From an uncultured Tessaracoccus sp. (GTDB lineage Bacteria; Actinomycetota; Actinomycetes; Propionibacteriales; Propionibacteriaceae), in the NCBI RefSeq assembly GCF_947286155.1, contig NZ_CAMYPD010000008.1, positions 10,882 through 74,881 of the forward strand: 64,000 nt of DNA. The letters run 5' to 3'. The notes under the pieces were generated by a model, which was not told the origin of the DNA, did no database searches, and worked only from the letters and a program-made list of their open reading frames with translations. This document shows, in pieces, positions 42,695 through 54,571 of this stretch (the first letter of the stretch is position 1; each line of letters starts with the position of its first letter). Both the position numbers and the translations under genes were made by a program.

Positions 42695-44410
42695 TCAGCC
42701 CTGCTTCAGCTCTTCCGTCAGGGCTTCGACGATGAGCGCGAATGAAAGTGCGCCTGGGTCAGCTACACCGACGGCTTTGTCACCGTGTGATCGGGCACGC
42801 CCCAGGCCCGGCATCATGTCTGTGGTGGCGTCGGCACCATTTCTTGCAGCCGATGCAGCTTCGCCCCACGCGGCAGCCAAATCGTAATCGGAGGTGTTCG
42901 CCAGAGTCTCAGCAAACGGGGCGAGCGCGTCGACCATCGTCTTATCCCCTGGCATCGCGCCACCCATGGACTGCACAGCCTCCGCTGCTGCAGAGACGCC
43001 TTCTTTCACCTGCTCAACGGAGGGCGTATCATCGTCGCCGAGCACGCCGCCGATGGCTCGTAACATCGCGCCCCAGAGGGCACCGGATGTGCCACCGGCC
43101 CCGTCCTGCCAAGCATCGCCAACTCGCTTCAATAGCGTGCCCGCACCTGCTCCCTGCTCCGTGAGCGCTACAGCGGCCTCCGACGCTGCATGCGAGCCGT
43201 GCTGCATTCCAATCCCATGGTCTCCGTCGCCGGCAATGGCATCAACCCGCCCAAGCTCCTCGGCATGTTCGTCGACGACGCGCGCCACGGTCTGCAGCAA
43301 CTCAGCGACGCGGGATGCGGCACGGCGCGATTCCTCACTGGCGTCGGGAAGCGCTTCGTCGGCATCGGCAGCGCTTGCCTCAAGGGCCACGGTCTCCTTG
43401 GACTCCGATACAGACCCTTCCGAGTACGCAGGCGACTGCGCCGCTGCTTTCCAAAGCTCTTCAAGTTCGGAGTCCACCCAACACAAGGTGAGCGACACAC
43501 CAGCCATCTCGAAGCTGGTGCAAAACTCGCCGACCTTGATGTCTGCGACTTCGACATTTTCCGCATCGAGTTGCTGCATCACATGTCCTAGTAGGACGTA
43601 CATTTCATCGTTCTTGAACGCGCCAAGACCATTCACAATCACCACGGCGCGGCGCGAACCTCGATCGGGAGTAACAGATTCGGCGAGCAATTTCGTCACA
43701 AAGAGTTCAGCCAGCTCGGCAGGCGTAGGAACATCTACCTCATCCAATCCAGCCTCGCCATGGATGCCCATCCCAACGGCCATTCGTCCACGCGGCACGG
43801 AGAACAACGGCTCGTCACTACCGGGAAGTACACAGCCAGTGAAGGCAACGCCTACGGAGCGAGTGCGGTCATTCGCGAGCGCGGCAAGGCGATGCACTTC
43901 ATCAAGATCTTTACCTGCGGCCGCGGCGGCCCCTGCCACTTTGAACACCACAAGGTCGCCGGCAATACCACGCCGCTTATCGATCTCCGATTCGGGAGCC
44001 GACGAAATGTCATCGGTCACGCGGACGGTACGGACCTCGATGCCAGTTGCCTCGAGCGCCGCGCTGGCCTCGTCGAATTGCAACTTGTCACCGGCGTAGT
44101 TGCCATAGCTGAGCAACACACCACGCCCCTGCTCGACGGTACGGGCGACGCTTTCCACCTGCCGGGCGCTAGGCGAAGCGAAGATATTGCCGAGCACCGC
44201 GCCGTGTGCGAGTCCCGGACCTACAAGGCCAGCAAATGCCGGGTAATGACCAGACCCTCCACCGATCACCAGAGCTACTTCATCCTCGGCGCTACGCGTC
44301 GTACGCACCACCCCACCAAACACCGACTGCACGGCATCACTGTGAGCACGCACAAAACCGCGCGCGGCATCCGCGGCAAACGTGGATGAATCATGCTTCA
44401 GAAACGTCAT
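42695..44410 (-). CDS. DhaK-DhaL fused kinase, probable erythrulose kinase
   Basis: The 571-residue ATP-dependent kinase has DhaK in residues 1-330 (VIGGGSGHYPAFAGLVGPGL near 48, the substrate-linking His in AVGMGIHGEAGLDE near 215) and DhaL in about 365-571 (VDAIAGDGDHGIGMQHG near 392 and DKTMVDALAPF near 490, the Mg-ATP sites). Such fused kinases phosphorylate dihydroxyacetone or L-/D-erythrulose (LerK/DerK). The neighbouring TIM-like and RpiB-like isomerases favour erythrulose. AGGAGC precedes the ATG. It heads the minus-strand operon with isomerase, SDR and gntP. Confidence 0.9.
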   Translation of the reverse strand: MTFLKHDSSTFAADAARGFVRAHSDAVQSVFGGVVRTTRSAEDEVALVIGGGSGHYPAFAGLVGPGLAHGAVLGNIFASPSARQVESVARTVEQGRGVLLSYGNYAGDKLQFDEASAALEATGIEVRTVRVTDDISSAPESEIDKRRGIAGDLVVFKVAGAAAAAGKDLDEVHRLAALANDRTRSVGVAFTGCVLPGSDEPLFSVPRGRMAVGMGIHGEAGLDEVDVPTPAELAELFVTKLLAESVTPDRGSRRAVVIVNGLGAFKNDEMYVLLGHVMQQLDAENVEVADIKVGEFCTSFEMAGVSLTLCWVDSELEELWKAAAQSPAYSEGSVSESKETVALEASAADADEALPDASEESRRAASRVAELLQTVARVVDEHAEELGRVDAIAGDGDHGIGMQHGSHAASEAAVALTEQGAGAGTLLKRVGDAWQDGAGGTSGALWGAMLRAIGGVLGDDDTPSVEQVKEGVSAAAEAVQSMGGAMPGDKTMVDALAPFAETLANTSDYDLAAAWGEAASAARNGADATTDMMPGLGRARSHGDKAVGVADPGALSFALIVEALTEELKQG

Positions 44411-44441
44411 CGCTCAGCTCCTCATCGTCGAGGGATCCGTA

Positions 44442-44465
44442 TACAAGATCCTATAGGATGTTGTA
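44442..44465 (-). promoter_or_regulatory. 24-bp operator palindrome upstream of the kinase operon
   Basis: TACAAGATCCTATAGGATGTTGTA is given here as arms TACAAGATCCTA and TAGGATGTTGTA. They pair at 11 of 12 positions and centre on ATCCTATAGGAT. It lies 32 bases upstream of the kinase ATG and is the best candidate site for the cluster's GntR/FCD regulator. Confidence 0.55.
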
Positions 44466-44542
44466 CATCGTAGCTGATCCCGCTCGCCGCCGCTAGGGGA
44501 TCCCATATATTCATCCGCGAGGTACGGGAACCAAGCGGCAAC

Positions 44543-44619
44543 TAACCCGATATCCACATTCGTTTGCTACAAACGCCAAAAACCAGCGTTCTCAAGAAAC
44601 GAGTGTGGATATCGGGTTA
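44543..44619. repeat. 77-bp two-tier hairpin element, copy C
   Basis: Arms TAACCCGATATCCACATTCG and CGAGTGTGGATATCGGGTTA with inner stem AACGC/GCGTT. It sits between the ligA 3' end and the sugar operon promoter. Confidence 0.88.
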
Positions 44620-44634
44620 GTCGAGCGATCTACG

Positions 44635-46938
<2,304 letters not shown>

Positions 46939-48141
46939 TCAGTACCAGCGATTAGCGCGCCAGAACTTGTACGCGCCGGCGTACCCGCCGTAGCGCTTAT
47001 TGACGTAGTTGTACTGCCAGCGCAGTGCGACGACGGGGTCATTCCAGTTGGGCCCCAGCTTGGAGCAGGGGTAGGCCTGCGCGAGTCCGCACGCCCCGCT
47101 CGAGGGGTTCTTGGCGTTCGGGTTCCAGCTGGATTCCTTGGAGACGATGTAGTCGACGTACTGCCACTGGCTTTCCGGGATTCCAGCCGCGCGCATCCAG
47201 TCGTACTTCGTACCGGTGCGCTTCCCGGTGGTGGCGAGGAGATCGTCGGGCTTGGCGGTAGGCGTCTTGGGATCGGGTGTTGGCGTAGGGGTGGTTGCAG
47301 GTGAGGGTTTCTTGGTGCCGACGGTGGTGACCTGCGTAACAGGCTGCTTCACCACTTCCTCAGAATGCTTCTTCGACGACACCTTCTTGCCGTCGTGATA
47401 CACGTCGCGGTACGTCTCACGCTTGAGCCCGTCGACGCCCTCGGTGGTGACCTTCTCCTCACCTTGCAGGAGCTCGTCGGACTTCTTCTTCGTCTTCTCG
47501 AACGGCACCGTGACGTCCTTCGTCGACGACTTCACCTCAACGTCGGTGAATTCGACGCGCATCCCGTCGGTCAGGAGGTCTGCCGCAGGCTGGCTGAGGA
47601 TGTCGTCGTCATCGGGGGTGATGCCCTTACTGGCGAGGAGTTCTTCCACCGTCCCGGCGAACCGCACTGGAGTCTCCTTGCCTGCCGAGACCAGCGTCAC
47701 GTCCTTCGCCGTCACGACGTCGACGCTCAACCCGTCGCGTCCAATCGCGGCAGACCGCGACACCGACACCGCCGAGTCCGGCTCGTCCAGGCGCAGGAAA
47801 CCCAGCGCTTCCTCCACTGAGCGCGCCGTAGTCCAAATCTTGCGGCTCTCACCGTCGAGGGTGAGCGTGAGCGGGCGCCCGTAACGAACGTCGATGGCAA
47901 GCCCGTCAGTCACACGCGCGTCCTCGGTGGGCAGCACGGCGTCGTGGGCGCCGAGCGTGATGCCCTCGGCGGCCAGCACGTCGCCGACGGTGGCTTCGCT
48001 CGTCGCGAGCACCTTGGCCTGGCCGTCGACGCGCAGGGTGACGTCGCGCTGCTGCGACGAGGACGCCGCAGCCATACCTCCGACGAGCGCCAGCGCCGTG
48101 GCAGCGGCGGCGGTCGGGATCAGGATTTGGCTCTTCTTCAT
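46939..48141 (-). CDS. DUF348-G5 cell-wall protein with transglycosylase-like C-terminus (RpfB-like)
   Basis: A secreted peptidoglycan-active protein of 400 residues. It has a signal or anchor helix (residues about 7-28), two DUF348 ubiquitin-like repeats (VTLRVDGQAKVLATS; LTLTLDGESRKIWTT) and a possible third, a G5 domain (KKSDELLQGEEKVTTEGVDG region), a Pro/Thr linker, and a terminal lysozyme-like domain (YIVSKESSWNPNAKNPSS with the catalytic Glu, ACGLAQAYPCSKL). This is the layout of resuscitation-promoting factor RpfB. Its paralogue is directly upstream. Confidence 0.88.
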   Translation of the reverse strand: MKKSQILIPTAAAATALALVGGMAAASSSQQRDVTLRVDGQAKVLATSEATVGDVLAAEGITLGAHDAVLPTEDARVTDGLAIDVRYGRPLTLTLDGESRKIWTTARSVEEALGFLRLDEPDSAVSVSRSAAIGRDGLSVDVVTAKDVTLVSAGKETPVRFAGTVEELLASKGITPDDDDILSQPAADLLTDGMRVEFTDVEVKSSTKDVTVPFEKTKKKSDELLQGEEKVTTEGVDGLKRETYRDVYHDGKKVSSKKHSEEVVKQPVTQVTTVGTKKPSPATTPTPTPDPKTPTAKPDDLLATTGKRTGTKYDWMRAAGIPESQWQYVDYIVSKESSWNPNAKNPSSGACGLAQAYPCSKLGPNWNDPVVALRWQYNYVNKRYGGYAGAYKFWRANRWY

Positions 48142-48174
48142 CGTGACTCTCACTCGCGCATGGAGGGCGCAGCG

Positions 48175-49398
48175 TCAGCCTACAACCTGCCACGTGACGG
48201 TGACCACGCCGGACTTGACGCCACCGATGGCCTTCATGGCTGCGGTGGAGAGGTCGAGGCAGCGTCCGGCGATGTAGGGGCCGCGATCGTTGATGCGCAC
48301 CACGGTGGAGCGCCCGTTAGCCTTGTTCGTCACCTTCACGCGGGTGCCGAAGGGCAGCGACTTGTGCGCTGCAGTGAAGTCGTGGGTGTTGAACCGCTCG
48401 CCGCTGGCCGTGGGCTGCGGGTCCCAGTAGTACGACGCCTTGCACTGGTTGCCGACCGCCGGCGTGAGGTTCTCGCCACCGCCATTGTTGTTCTTGCCGC
48501 CGGACTTGGTGTTGCCCTTGCTATCGGACTTGTTGTCGCTCTTGCTGGCAGCACTCGGCGCAGGTGCTTCCTTCGTGCCGACGGTGGTGACCTCGTCGAC
48601 GGCGTTCTTCAGCACCTTCTCCGAATGCTTCTTCGACGACACCTTCTTGCCGTCGTGGTACACGTCGCGGTAGGTCTCACGCTTGAGCCCATCGACGCCC
48701 TTCGTGGTGACCTTCTCTTCACCCTTCGGGAGTTTGTCGGACTTCTTCTTCGTCTTCTCGAACGGCACCTTGACGTCCTTCGTCGACGACTTCACCTCAA
48801 CGTCGGTGAACTGGATGGTCATCCCGTCGGCGAGAGCGGCGGTCAGCGCGGGCTTGACGATGTCGTCGCCGTCAGGCTCGATGCCGGCATTCGTGAGCAC
48901 ATCCTCGACGGTGCCTGCCAGACGCACCGGGGTCTCCTTGCCTGCCGAGACGAGCTTCACATCCTTCGCCGTGATGACGTCGACGCTCAGCCCTTCGCGA
49001 CCGATGGCTGCGGAGCGCGACGTGGAGACGAGCGAGTCTTTCTCGTCGAGGTCGAGGTAGCCGAGCGCTTCCTCCACCGAGCGCGCGGTGGTCCACACCT
49101 TGCGGGTCTTCCCGTCGACGCTCACCTCGAATGGGCGACCGTAGTTCACCGCGACGGCGAGCCCGTCGGTGACCTTCGTGTCCGGCGAGGGCAGTACGAC
49201 GTCGTGAGCGCCGACCTTGAGACCCTGCGCTTCCAGCACATCTGCGACGGTGCCTGCCTTCGCTTCGACGGCCTGGGGTTGGCCGTCGACGGTGAGCGTC
49301 ACGTCGTAGGTGCGAAACGCCGTAGCTGCTGCGACGCCGCCCACGAGCGCGAGGGCGGTGACGCCGGAGACCACGGGGATCAGAATCTTCTTCTTCAT
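48175..49398 (-). CDS. DUF348-G5 cell-wall protein with RlpA/3D-like C-terminus
   Basis: The 407-residue protein is a paralogue of the downstream gene: same helix, DUF348 repeats and G5 domain ([19 protein letters not shown] is shared residue for residue). The linker and C-terminus differ: a Lys/Ser/Asn/Gly linker, then a double-psi beta-barrel ([53 protein letters not shown]) as in RlpA, which cuts denuded glycan strands. ATG 49398 starts just before the export helix. The genes are 33 bases apart. Confidence 0.87.
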   Translation of the reverse strand: MKKKILIPVVSGVTALALVGGVAAATAFRTYDVTLTVDGQPQAVEAKAGTVADVLEAQGLKVGAHDVVLPSPDTKVTDGLAVAVNYGRPFEVSVDGKTRKVWTTARSVEEALGYLDLDEKDSLVSTSRSAAIGREGLSVDVITAKDVKLVSAGKETPVRLAGTVEDVLTNAGIEPDGDDIVKPALTAALADGMTIQFTDVEVKSSTKDVKVPFEKTKKKSDKLPKGEEKVTTKGVDGLKRETYRDVYHDGKKVSSKKHSEKVLKNAVDEVTTVGTKEAPAPSAASKSDNKSDSKGNTKSGGKNNNGGGENLTPAVGNQCKASYYWDPQPTASGERFNTHDFTAAHKSLPFGTRVKVTNKANGRSTVVRINDRGPYIAGRCLDLSTAAMKAIGGVKSGVVTVTWQVVG

Positions 49399-49492
49399 TC
49401 GGTGCACTCTCAATAGTTTCGGATACTCATGCTTGAGACGAGAACATGGTACGGCCTCACTGAGAGAAACCAAAATGTTTTCTGAGAAACGC

Positions 49493-51649
49493 TCAGGTTC
49501 TGTGGAAAAACTTGAGCGTGAGGGAGTTCAGCACCACGAACACGGAGCTGAACGCCATGGCCGCCCCGGCGATCATCGGGGTGAGGAAACCGAACGCGGC
49601 CAGCGGAATCGCGGCGGTGTTGTACCCAAACGCCCACACCAGGTTGGAGCGGATCTTGCGCAGCGTGGCGCGAGAGAGCCGGATCGCGTCGACGGCGGCC
49701 CGCAGGTCGTGGCGCATGAGGGTAATGTCGCCGGCGGCGATGGCCGCGTCGGTGCCCGAACCCATCGCGATGCCGAGGTCTGCCTGCGCGAGCGCGGCGG
49801 CGTCGTTCACACCGTCGCCCACCATGGCCACCTGTTGCCCGGAGCGCTGGAACTCCTTCACGGCCTCCACCTTGCCCTCTGGCGTGACGCCGGCGCGGAC
49901 CTCGTCGATGCCGACGGCCCTCGCCACCGCCTGCGCGGATGCCTCGTTGTCGCCAGTGAGTAGCACCGGCGTGAGCCCGAGCTGTCGGAGTTCGGCGACG
50001 ACGTCGGCGGCGTCGGGCTTCACGGTGTCGGCGACGACGATGCGCCCCAGCACTCGTTCCCGCTCGGCCACCCACACCTCGGAGCCGACGGCGTTGGACG
50101 CGCGCTCAGGCGTGGCGAGCCCGAGTTCCGCGAGCAGCGCCGCGCTTCCCGCCCAGGTCTCCACGCCGTCGACGAATCCACGCACGCCTCGACCGGGGAG
50201 GTTCTCGAAGTCGGTGAGTTCGCCCGTCGCCTCCGCCATCAGCGCACGGGCGATCGGGTGTTCGGAGGCGGATTCGACGGTAGCCACCGCGCGCAGTAAC
50301 TCCTCGGGCGAGACGCTGTCGACGGGCTCCACGCTGCTCACCGACATGGCGCCGGTGGTCAGTGTGCCGGTCTTATCGAGGCAGATGGTGCGCACGTTGC
50401 GCGCCTGCTCCAGCACCTGCGGGCCGCGGATCACCACGCCCAGCTCCGCGCCGCGACCGGTGCCCACCATGAGCGCCGACGGCGTGGCCAGCCCAAGCGC
50501 GCACGGGCAGGCGATGATGAGCACCGCGATGCCCGCAGACAGCGCGACGGTGAAGCCGGAACCGAGGAGGAGATGCGCGACGAAGGCGACGACCGCGACG
50601 GCAATCACGGCGGGCACGAAGATTTCGGTGACCTTGTCCGCCAGCCGCTGCACCTTGGCCTTGCCCGCCTGCGCCTGCTCGACGAGACGCGCCATGTGCG
50701 CGAGCTGCGAGTCTTCACCCACCGCCGTGGCGCGCACGACGAGGCGCCCGGTGGTGTTCACCGCTCCCCCGACGACGCCGCTGCCCGGCTCAACTTCGAC
50801 GGGGAGCGACTCGCCGGTCAGGATGGATTGGTCGACGGCGGAGCGCCCGTCGGTGACCACACCGTCGGCGGCGATCTTCTCACCAGGGCGCACGACGAAC
50901 TCGTCACCGACGCGCAACAGCCGCACGTCGATATCCTGCTCGACACCGTCTGCGAGCCGCCTCGCCCGCTTGGCGCCCACTTCGAGCAGCGCGCGCATGG
51001 CCTTGCCAGACTCGCGTTTGGCCTTGGCTTCGATGAACCTTCCGAAGAGCAGGAACGCGATGATCGCCACCGCCGCTTCGAAGTAGACGAACCCCATCGC
51101 GTCCTGGCGGGTCAGGGCGAACTCGAAGCGGTGCACCACACCGATGTGGCCGGCATGGCCGAAGAACATGGTGAAGTACGACCACGCCATCGCCGTGAGC
51201 GTGCCCACGGTGACGAGCGTGTCCATAGTGGTGGAGCCGTGCCGGAGATTCGTCCAGGTGGCCTTGTGGAAGCCGCGTCCGCACCAGAACACGACGATGG
51301 TGGAGAGCACCATCGCCACCCACTGCCAGGCTGGGAATTGCAGCGCGGGAACCATGGATACGACGATCACCGGCACCGCCAGCGCCATGGCCAGCAGCAT
51401 CCGGGGGCGCAGCGCGTCGGCCTCGTCCTGGGCAGGCGCATCCGGCTGCGGCACCGTCGCGCCGTATCCGGCTTTCTCCACGACGCCGATGAGCTGCTCC
51501 AGCGTGACGTCGTCGGGAGCTTCGACGGTGGCCCGCTCCGTCGCGTAATTCACCGCCGCTTGCACGCCGTCGACCTTGTTGAGCTTCTTCTCAATCCGGG
51601 CGGCGCACGACGCGCACGTCATGCCTTGAATATCCAGCTGCGTAATCAA
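49493..51649 (-). CDS. copA: Copper-exporting P1B-type ATPase
   Basis: The pump expels Cu(I) at the cost of ATP. The 718-residue protein has an N-terminal metal-binding domain ([15 protein letters not shown] near residue 9), membrane helices from about 95, [10 protein letters not shown], the ion-path CPC in [16 protein letters not shown] near 345, the phosphorylation site [11 protein letters not shown] near 390, SEHPIARAL and [14 protein letters not shown] near 600. The start is taken as TTG 51649 with AAGGAAC just upstream; upstream sequence is repeat DNA. It belongs to csoR-copZ-copA. Confidence 0.93.
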   Translation of the reverse strand: MITQLDIQGMTCASCAARIEKKLNKVDGVQAAVNYATERATVEAPDDVTLEQLIGVVEKAGYGATVPQPDAPAQDEADALRPRMLLAMALAVPVIVVSMVPALQFPAWQWVAMVLSTIVVFWCGRGFHKATWTNLRHGSTTMDTLVTVGTLTAMAWSYFTMFFGHAGHIGVVHRFEFALTRQDAMGFVYFEAAVAIIAFLLFGRFIEAKAKRESGKAMRALLEVGAKRARRLADGVEQDIDVRLLRVGDEFVVRPGEKIAADGVVTDGRSAVDQSILTGESLPVEVEPGSGVVGGAVNTTGRLVVRATAVGEDSQLAHMARLVEQAQAGKAKVQRLADKVTEIFVPAVIAVAVVAFVAHLLLGSGFTVALSAGIAVLIIACPCALGLATPSALMVGTGRGAELGVVIRGPQVLEQARNVRTICLDKTGTLTTGAMSVSSVEPVDSVSPEELLRAVATVESASEHPIARALMAEATGELTDFENLPGRGVRGFVDGVETWAGSAALLAELGLATPERASNAVGSEVWVAERERVLGRIVVADTVKPDAADVVAELRQLGLTPVLLTGDNEASAQAVARAVGIDEVRAGVTPEGKVEAVKEFQRSGQQVAMVGDGVNDAAALAQADLGIAMGSGTDAAIAAGDITLMRHDLRAAVDAIRLSRATLRKIRSNLVWAFGYNTAAIPLAAFGFLTPMIAGAAMAFSSVFVVLNSLTLKFFHRT

Positions 51650-51682
51650 GAGTTCCTTCGTTTCTGCTTCAGTGGGCCCGGT

Positions 51683-51795
51683 GGTTGAGTAGCGCCGGCG
51701 GCCGCCCCACCCGACCGTCGAGTAGGGCCGAAGGCCCGTATCGAGACGCAGTGCAGGGGGGGGTTCGATACGCCCGCTGCGCGGGCTACTCAACC
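51683..51795. repeat. REP-like palindromes inside the cop operon
   Basis: A broken copy at 51683-51706, one at 51716-51748 and an inverted one at 51763-51795. They fill most of the 179 bases between copZ and copA, where a tight operon would be expected. Confidence 0.8.
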
Positions 51796-51828
51796 AGCGG
51801 TCCGAGGAGACGCCGGTAACAGGCTCGC

Positions 51829-52038
51829 TCAGGCCTCGACTACCGTGTAGTCGCCCGCTTCCTGGACGGCCTCGAGGATGGCGTCGAACGGGATCCGCTC
51901 GTCGGAAGCGACGACCATCTGACCTCCGTCGAGTTGCACGCTGACGCCATTGACGCCGTCGATACCTTGAACTTCCTCGGTGACGTGGTTGACGCAGTTC
52001 TGGCAGGTCATGCCAGTGACGGTGTACTTCGTTTCCAT
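51829..52038 (-). CDS. copZ: Copper chaperone CopZ
   Basis: The 69-residue HMA-domain protein carries Cu(I) in the cytosol to CopA or CsoR. The binding loop [12 protein letters not shown] is at about residues 8-19, followed by a typical ferredoxin-like fold ([16 protein letters not shown]). ATG 52038 has GAAGGAAC upstream. It lies 17 bases after csoR. Confidence 0.93.
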   Translation of the reverse strand: METKYTVTGMTCQNCVNHVTEEVQGIDGVNGVSVQLDGGQMVVASDERIPFDAILEAVQEAGDYTVVEA

Positions 52039-52055
52039 GGGTGTTCCTTCGCTTC

Positions 52056-52340
52056 TCATTTCGCCATGCGGCGGATTGCCGCGGTGGCTTCTGCAATTTT
52101 TTCGTCGGCTTCCTGCCCGCCGTGCTGAATCGCGTGGGCGACGCAGTGGCCGAGGTGGTCTTCCAACAATCCCAGCGCGACGGCTTGAAGCGCCGATTGG
52201 ACTGCGGAGATCTGCGTGAGGATGTCGATGCAGTACTGATCTTCATCCACCATGCGCGCGATGCCGCGCGCCTGGCCCTCGATCAGCTTCAGCCGCCGCA
52301 AGTAACGTTCCTTCTGCGCGGTATAGCCGTGTGTCGTCAT
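52056..52340 (-). CDS. csoR: Copper-sensing repressor CsoR
   Basis: The 94-residue four-helix repressor releases DNA on binding Cu(I). The ligands Cys37, His62 and Cys66 match the C-H-C spacing (25 and 4) of M. tuberculosis CsoR, and [20 protein letters not shown] near 14-33 is the family start. ATG 52340 has GGAGG upstream. A CsoR-type operator lies at 52361-52377. Confidence 0.95.
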   Translation of the reverse strand: MTTHGYTAQKERYLRRLKLIEGQARGIARMVDEDQYCIDILTQISAVQSALQAVALGLLEDHLGHCVAHAIQHGGQEADEKIAEATAAIRRMAK

Positions 52341-52360
52341 CGTATCCTCCACCCGCGACA

Positions 52361-52377
52361 ATACCCCCGCGGGGTAT
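52361..52377 (-). promoter_or_regulatory. CsoR operator
   Basis: ATACCCC-CGC-GGGGTAT is a perfect inverted repeat of the GC-rich CsoR type (TACCCC...GGGGTA). It lies 20 bases before the csoR ATG and overlaps the likely promoter. Confidence 0.85.
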
Positions 52378-52420
52378 GAATTTCAATGCCGAGCGTGGAG
52401 AACCCGTGCACTACTCGCCA

Positions 52421-52445
52421 CTTATCCACAGTCAATGTGGATAAG
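52421..52445. promoter_or_regulatory. Inverted pair of DnaA boxes
   Basis: CTTATCCACA-GTCAA-TGTGGATAAG: two consensus DnaA boxes (TTATCCACA) facing each other in a perfect 10-base-arm palindrome, in the gap between csoR and dnaB. Confidence 0.75.
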
Positions 52446-52760
52446 TCCGTATTTTTCAGTGAAACCCCAGGTCGCAAACGGTTAACAGCCCAGGCTCACC
52501 CGGCCACCGCAAGGAGTATCGTCGGGTTGCCATGCCGCGAGAAACACGGCATAACCCCTTGCCAGAGAGACATAAACGCAATTCGGCGACGTGCATCCGA
52601 GCCGCTACGACGACACGCCCGAAATTTGACAGAAGGTTACGAGCATGCGTGGGGGTGCGATGTGGAGAAGTCGGCAGATTCCGTGTATATAACGATTGTG
52701 TAACGGGATTTCCGTGCGGGAAATGCTTCTCTCCACAAGTGTTAGGCGTGGGAATCAAAC

Positions 52761-52780
52761 TTGTCCACAAGTTATCCACA
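52761..52780 (+). promoter_or_regulatory. Tandem DnaA boxes before dnaB
   Basis: TTGTCCACA (52761-52769, the form common in high-GC actinobacteria) is followed after two bases by TTATCCACA (52772-52780). They lie 86-105 bases upstream of the dnaB start. Between the two box pairs (52446-52760) I see no gene, only a TATAAC-type promoter near 52687 and short inverted repeats such as ATTTCC-GTGCG-GGAAAT. Confidence 0.72.
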
Positions 52781-52865
52781 GATTTTCCCCAACGTTGCGC
52801 ACAGCAACTTGCGGCGTGGTTTCACGGCGTGGCCTACCCTGAGGCAAGGAGATGAGGAGGCAGCG

Positions 52866-54209
52866 GTGTCGGAAGACGTCTACGGCCAGAATCCGCCGCA
52901 GGATTTGGAGGCGGAGCAGAGCGTGCTGGGCGCCATGCTGATGAGCAAGGACGCGATCGCCGACGTGGTCGAGGTGGTGCGCGGCGGCGACTTCTACCGT
53001 CCCAATCACGAGATCATCTTCGACGCGGTCGTCAACCTGTTTGGCCGAGGCGAGCCCGCAGATACGGTCACCGTCGCAGGCGAACTCGGCAAGATGGGCG
53101 AGCTGCAGAAGATCGGTGGGCCGGTGTACCTGCACGACCTCCTCGCCTCCGTCTCCATCGCCGCCAATGCCATCTACTACGCCGAAATTGTTCGCGACAA
53201 GGCCATTCTTCGTCGCTTGGTGGAAGCGTCCATGCGCATCGCGCAACTCGGATACCGCGGCCAAGGTGAGGTGGACGACATCGTCGACGAGGCGCAGCAG
53301 ACCCTCTACGAGGTCACCGACCGGCGCGCGTCCGAGGACTACCGCAGCCTCGCCGAACTCATGGAGCCCACCTTCGATGAGCTCGAAGACATCCAGTCCT
53401 CCAGCGATTCCCTCTCCGGAGTCCCGACGGGCTTCGTCGAGCTCGACCGGCTCACCAACGGCCTCCACCCAGGCCAGATGGTGATCGTCGCCGCGCGCCC
53501 CGGCGTCGGTAAATCCACGTTCGCACTCGACGTGTGCCGCGCGGCCGCCATCCACAACAACCTCACGACGGCGTTCTTCTCGCTCGAAATGAGCCGCACG
53601 GAGATCGTGATGAAGGTGCTCTCCGCCGAGGCGTCGGTGCATCTCGGCCGACTCCGCGGCTCCAGCAAGATGGACGAAAACGATTGGCAGCGCGTCACTG
53701 ACAAGGGCGTCATGCTGTCTGACAAGCCATTCTTCATCGACGACTCCCCCAACCTGACGATGATGGAAATCCGCGCGAAGGCTCGTCGGCTCAAACAGCG
53801 CAACGATCTGCAGCTCATCGTCGTCGACTACATCCAGCTCATGACGTCGGGCAAGAAGGTGGAGTCGCGCCAGCTCGAAGTCTCGGAGTTTTCGCGCCAG
53901 ATCAAGCTGCTCGCGAAGGAGCTCGAGATCCCCGTCATCGCACTGTCTCAGCTGTCGCGAAACACGGAGCAGCGTAAAGACGGGGTGCCGCAGCTGTCCG
54001 ATCTGCGCGAATCCGGCTCGCTCGAGCAGGACGCCGACATCGTCATCATGCTGCACCGCCCAGAGCTGTACACACAGAACCCCACCGACGAGGAACGCGG
54101 CCAGGCGTTCTTCCACGTGCTCAAACACCGCAACGGCGAGACCGGCCGCATCGACGCCCTCTTCCAGGGCCACTACTCACGGTTCACCAACCCACCGATC
54201 GGCGCGTGA
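52866..54209 (+). CDS. dnaB: Replicative DNA helicase DnaB
   Basis: The hexameric fork helicase. The 447-residue protein has the N-terminal domain NPPQDLEAEQSVLGAMLMSK, Walker A ARPGVGKST near 210, EMSRTEIVMKVLSAEA near 243, Walker B LIVVDYIQLM near 320 and the terminal DIVIMLHRPE...DEERGQAFFHVLKHRNGETG. No intein interrupts it. GTG 52866 is preceded by GAGGAGG. The usual rplI neighbour is absent. Confidence 0.97.
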   Translation: MSEDVYGQNPPQDLEAEQSVLGAMLMSKDAIADVVEVVRGGDFYRPNHEIIFDAVVNLFGRGEPADTVTVAGELGKMGELQKIGGPVYLHDLLASVSIAANAIYYAEIVRDKAILRRLVEASMRIAQLGYRGQGEVDDIVDEAQQTLYEVTDRRASEDYRSLAELMEPTFDELEDIQSSSDSLSGVPTGFVELDRLTNGLHPGQMVIVAARPGVGKSTFALDVCRAAAIHNNLTTAFFSLEMSRTEIVMKVLSAEASVHLGRLRGSSKMDENDWQRVTDKGVMLSDKPFFIDDSPNLTMMEIRAKARRLKQRNDLQLIVVDYIQLMTSGKKVESRQLEVSEFSRQIKLLAKELEIPVIALSQLSRNTEQRKDGVPQLSDLRESGSLEQDADIVIMLHRPELYTQNPTDEERGQAFFHVLKHRNGETGRIDALFQGHYSRFTNPPIGA

Positions 54210-54230
54210 CCCGGCGCCGCGTCTCGGGAT

Positions 54231-54346
54231 TTCGATACGCGGGCTACGCCCGCTACTCAATCACCGAGAAGGGCCGACAGCAGCTCAATCATCGAGCCTC
54301 CACCACCCCGGCGGTTGAGTAGCCCGCGCAGCAGGCGTGTCGAACC
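54231..54346. repeat. Two REP-like palindromes
   Basis: An inverted copy at 54231-54263 (TTCGATACGCGGGCTACG core) and a direct copy at 54313-54346. Positions 54210-54571 hold these, the 50-bp hairpin and the promoter of the HD gene. Confidence 0.82.
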
Positions 54347-54354
54347 CCGCACCT

Positions 54355-54404
54355 CTTAGGTGGCAGATTCTGGCCCATGTTTGGGCGCAAATCTGCCACC
54401 TAAG
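54355..54404. repeat. 50-bp two-tier hairpin, copy E
   Basis: Arms CTTAGGTGGCAGATT and AATCTGCCACCTAAG, inner stem GCCCA-TGTT-TGGGC. It has the same length, arms and loop as copy D; the inner stem differs at two positions and stays paired. Confidence 0.88.
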
Positions 54405-54571
54405 TGTAGTTGGTCATGACGTTATCGACGCCGCTGTTGATGCGTGCAACCTGCTCGCTGTGGGATTCTCGCGCTCACGCCAGTCCGCGACGAGAACGGG
54501 GCGAGCCGCGAGAGCGGGCGGCCTCCATATACTCTCTGGCCCAGTTTATGAACCCGTGCGATAATAAGACG

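Noticed and set aside
52421..52865. Chromosomal oriC
   Set aside because: Four DnaA boxes are present, but dnaA, dnaN, rpmH and a clear AT-rich unwinding element are missing, so only a DnaA-bound regulatory region is claimed.
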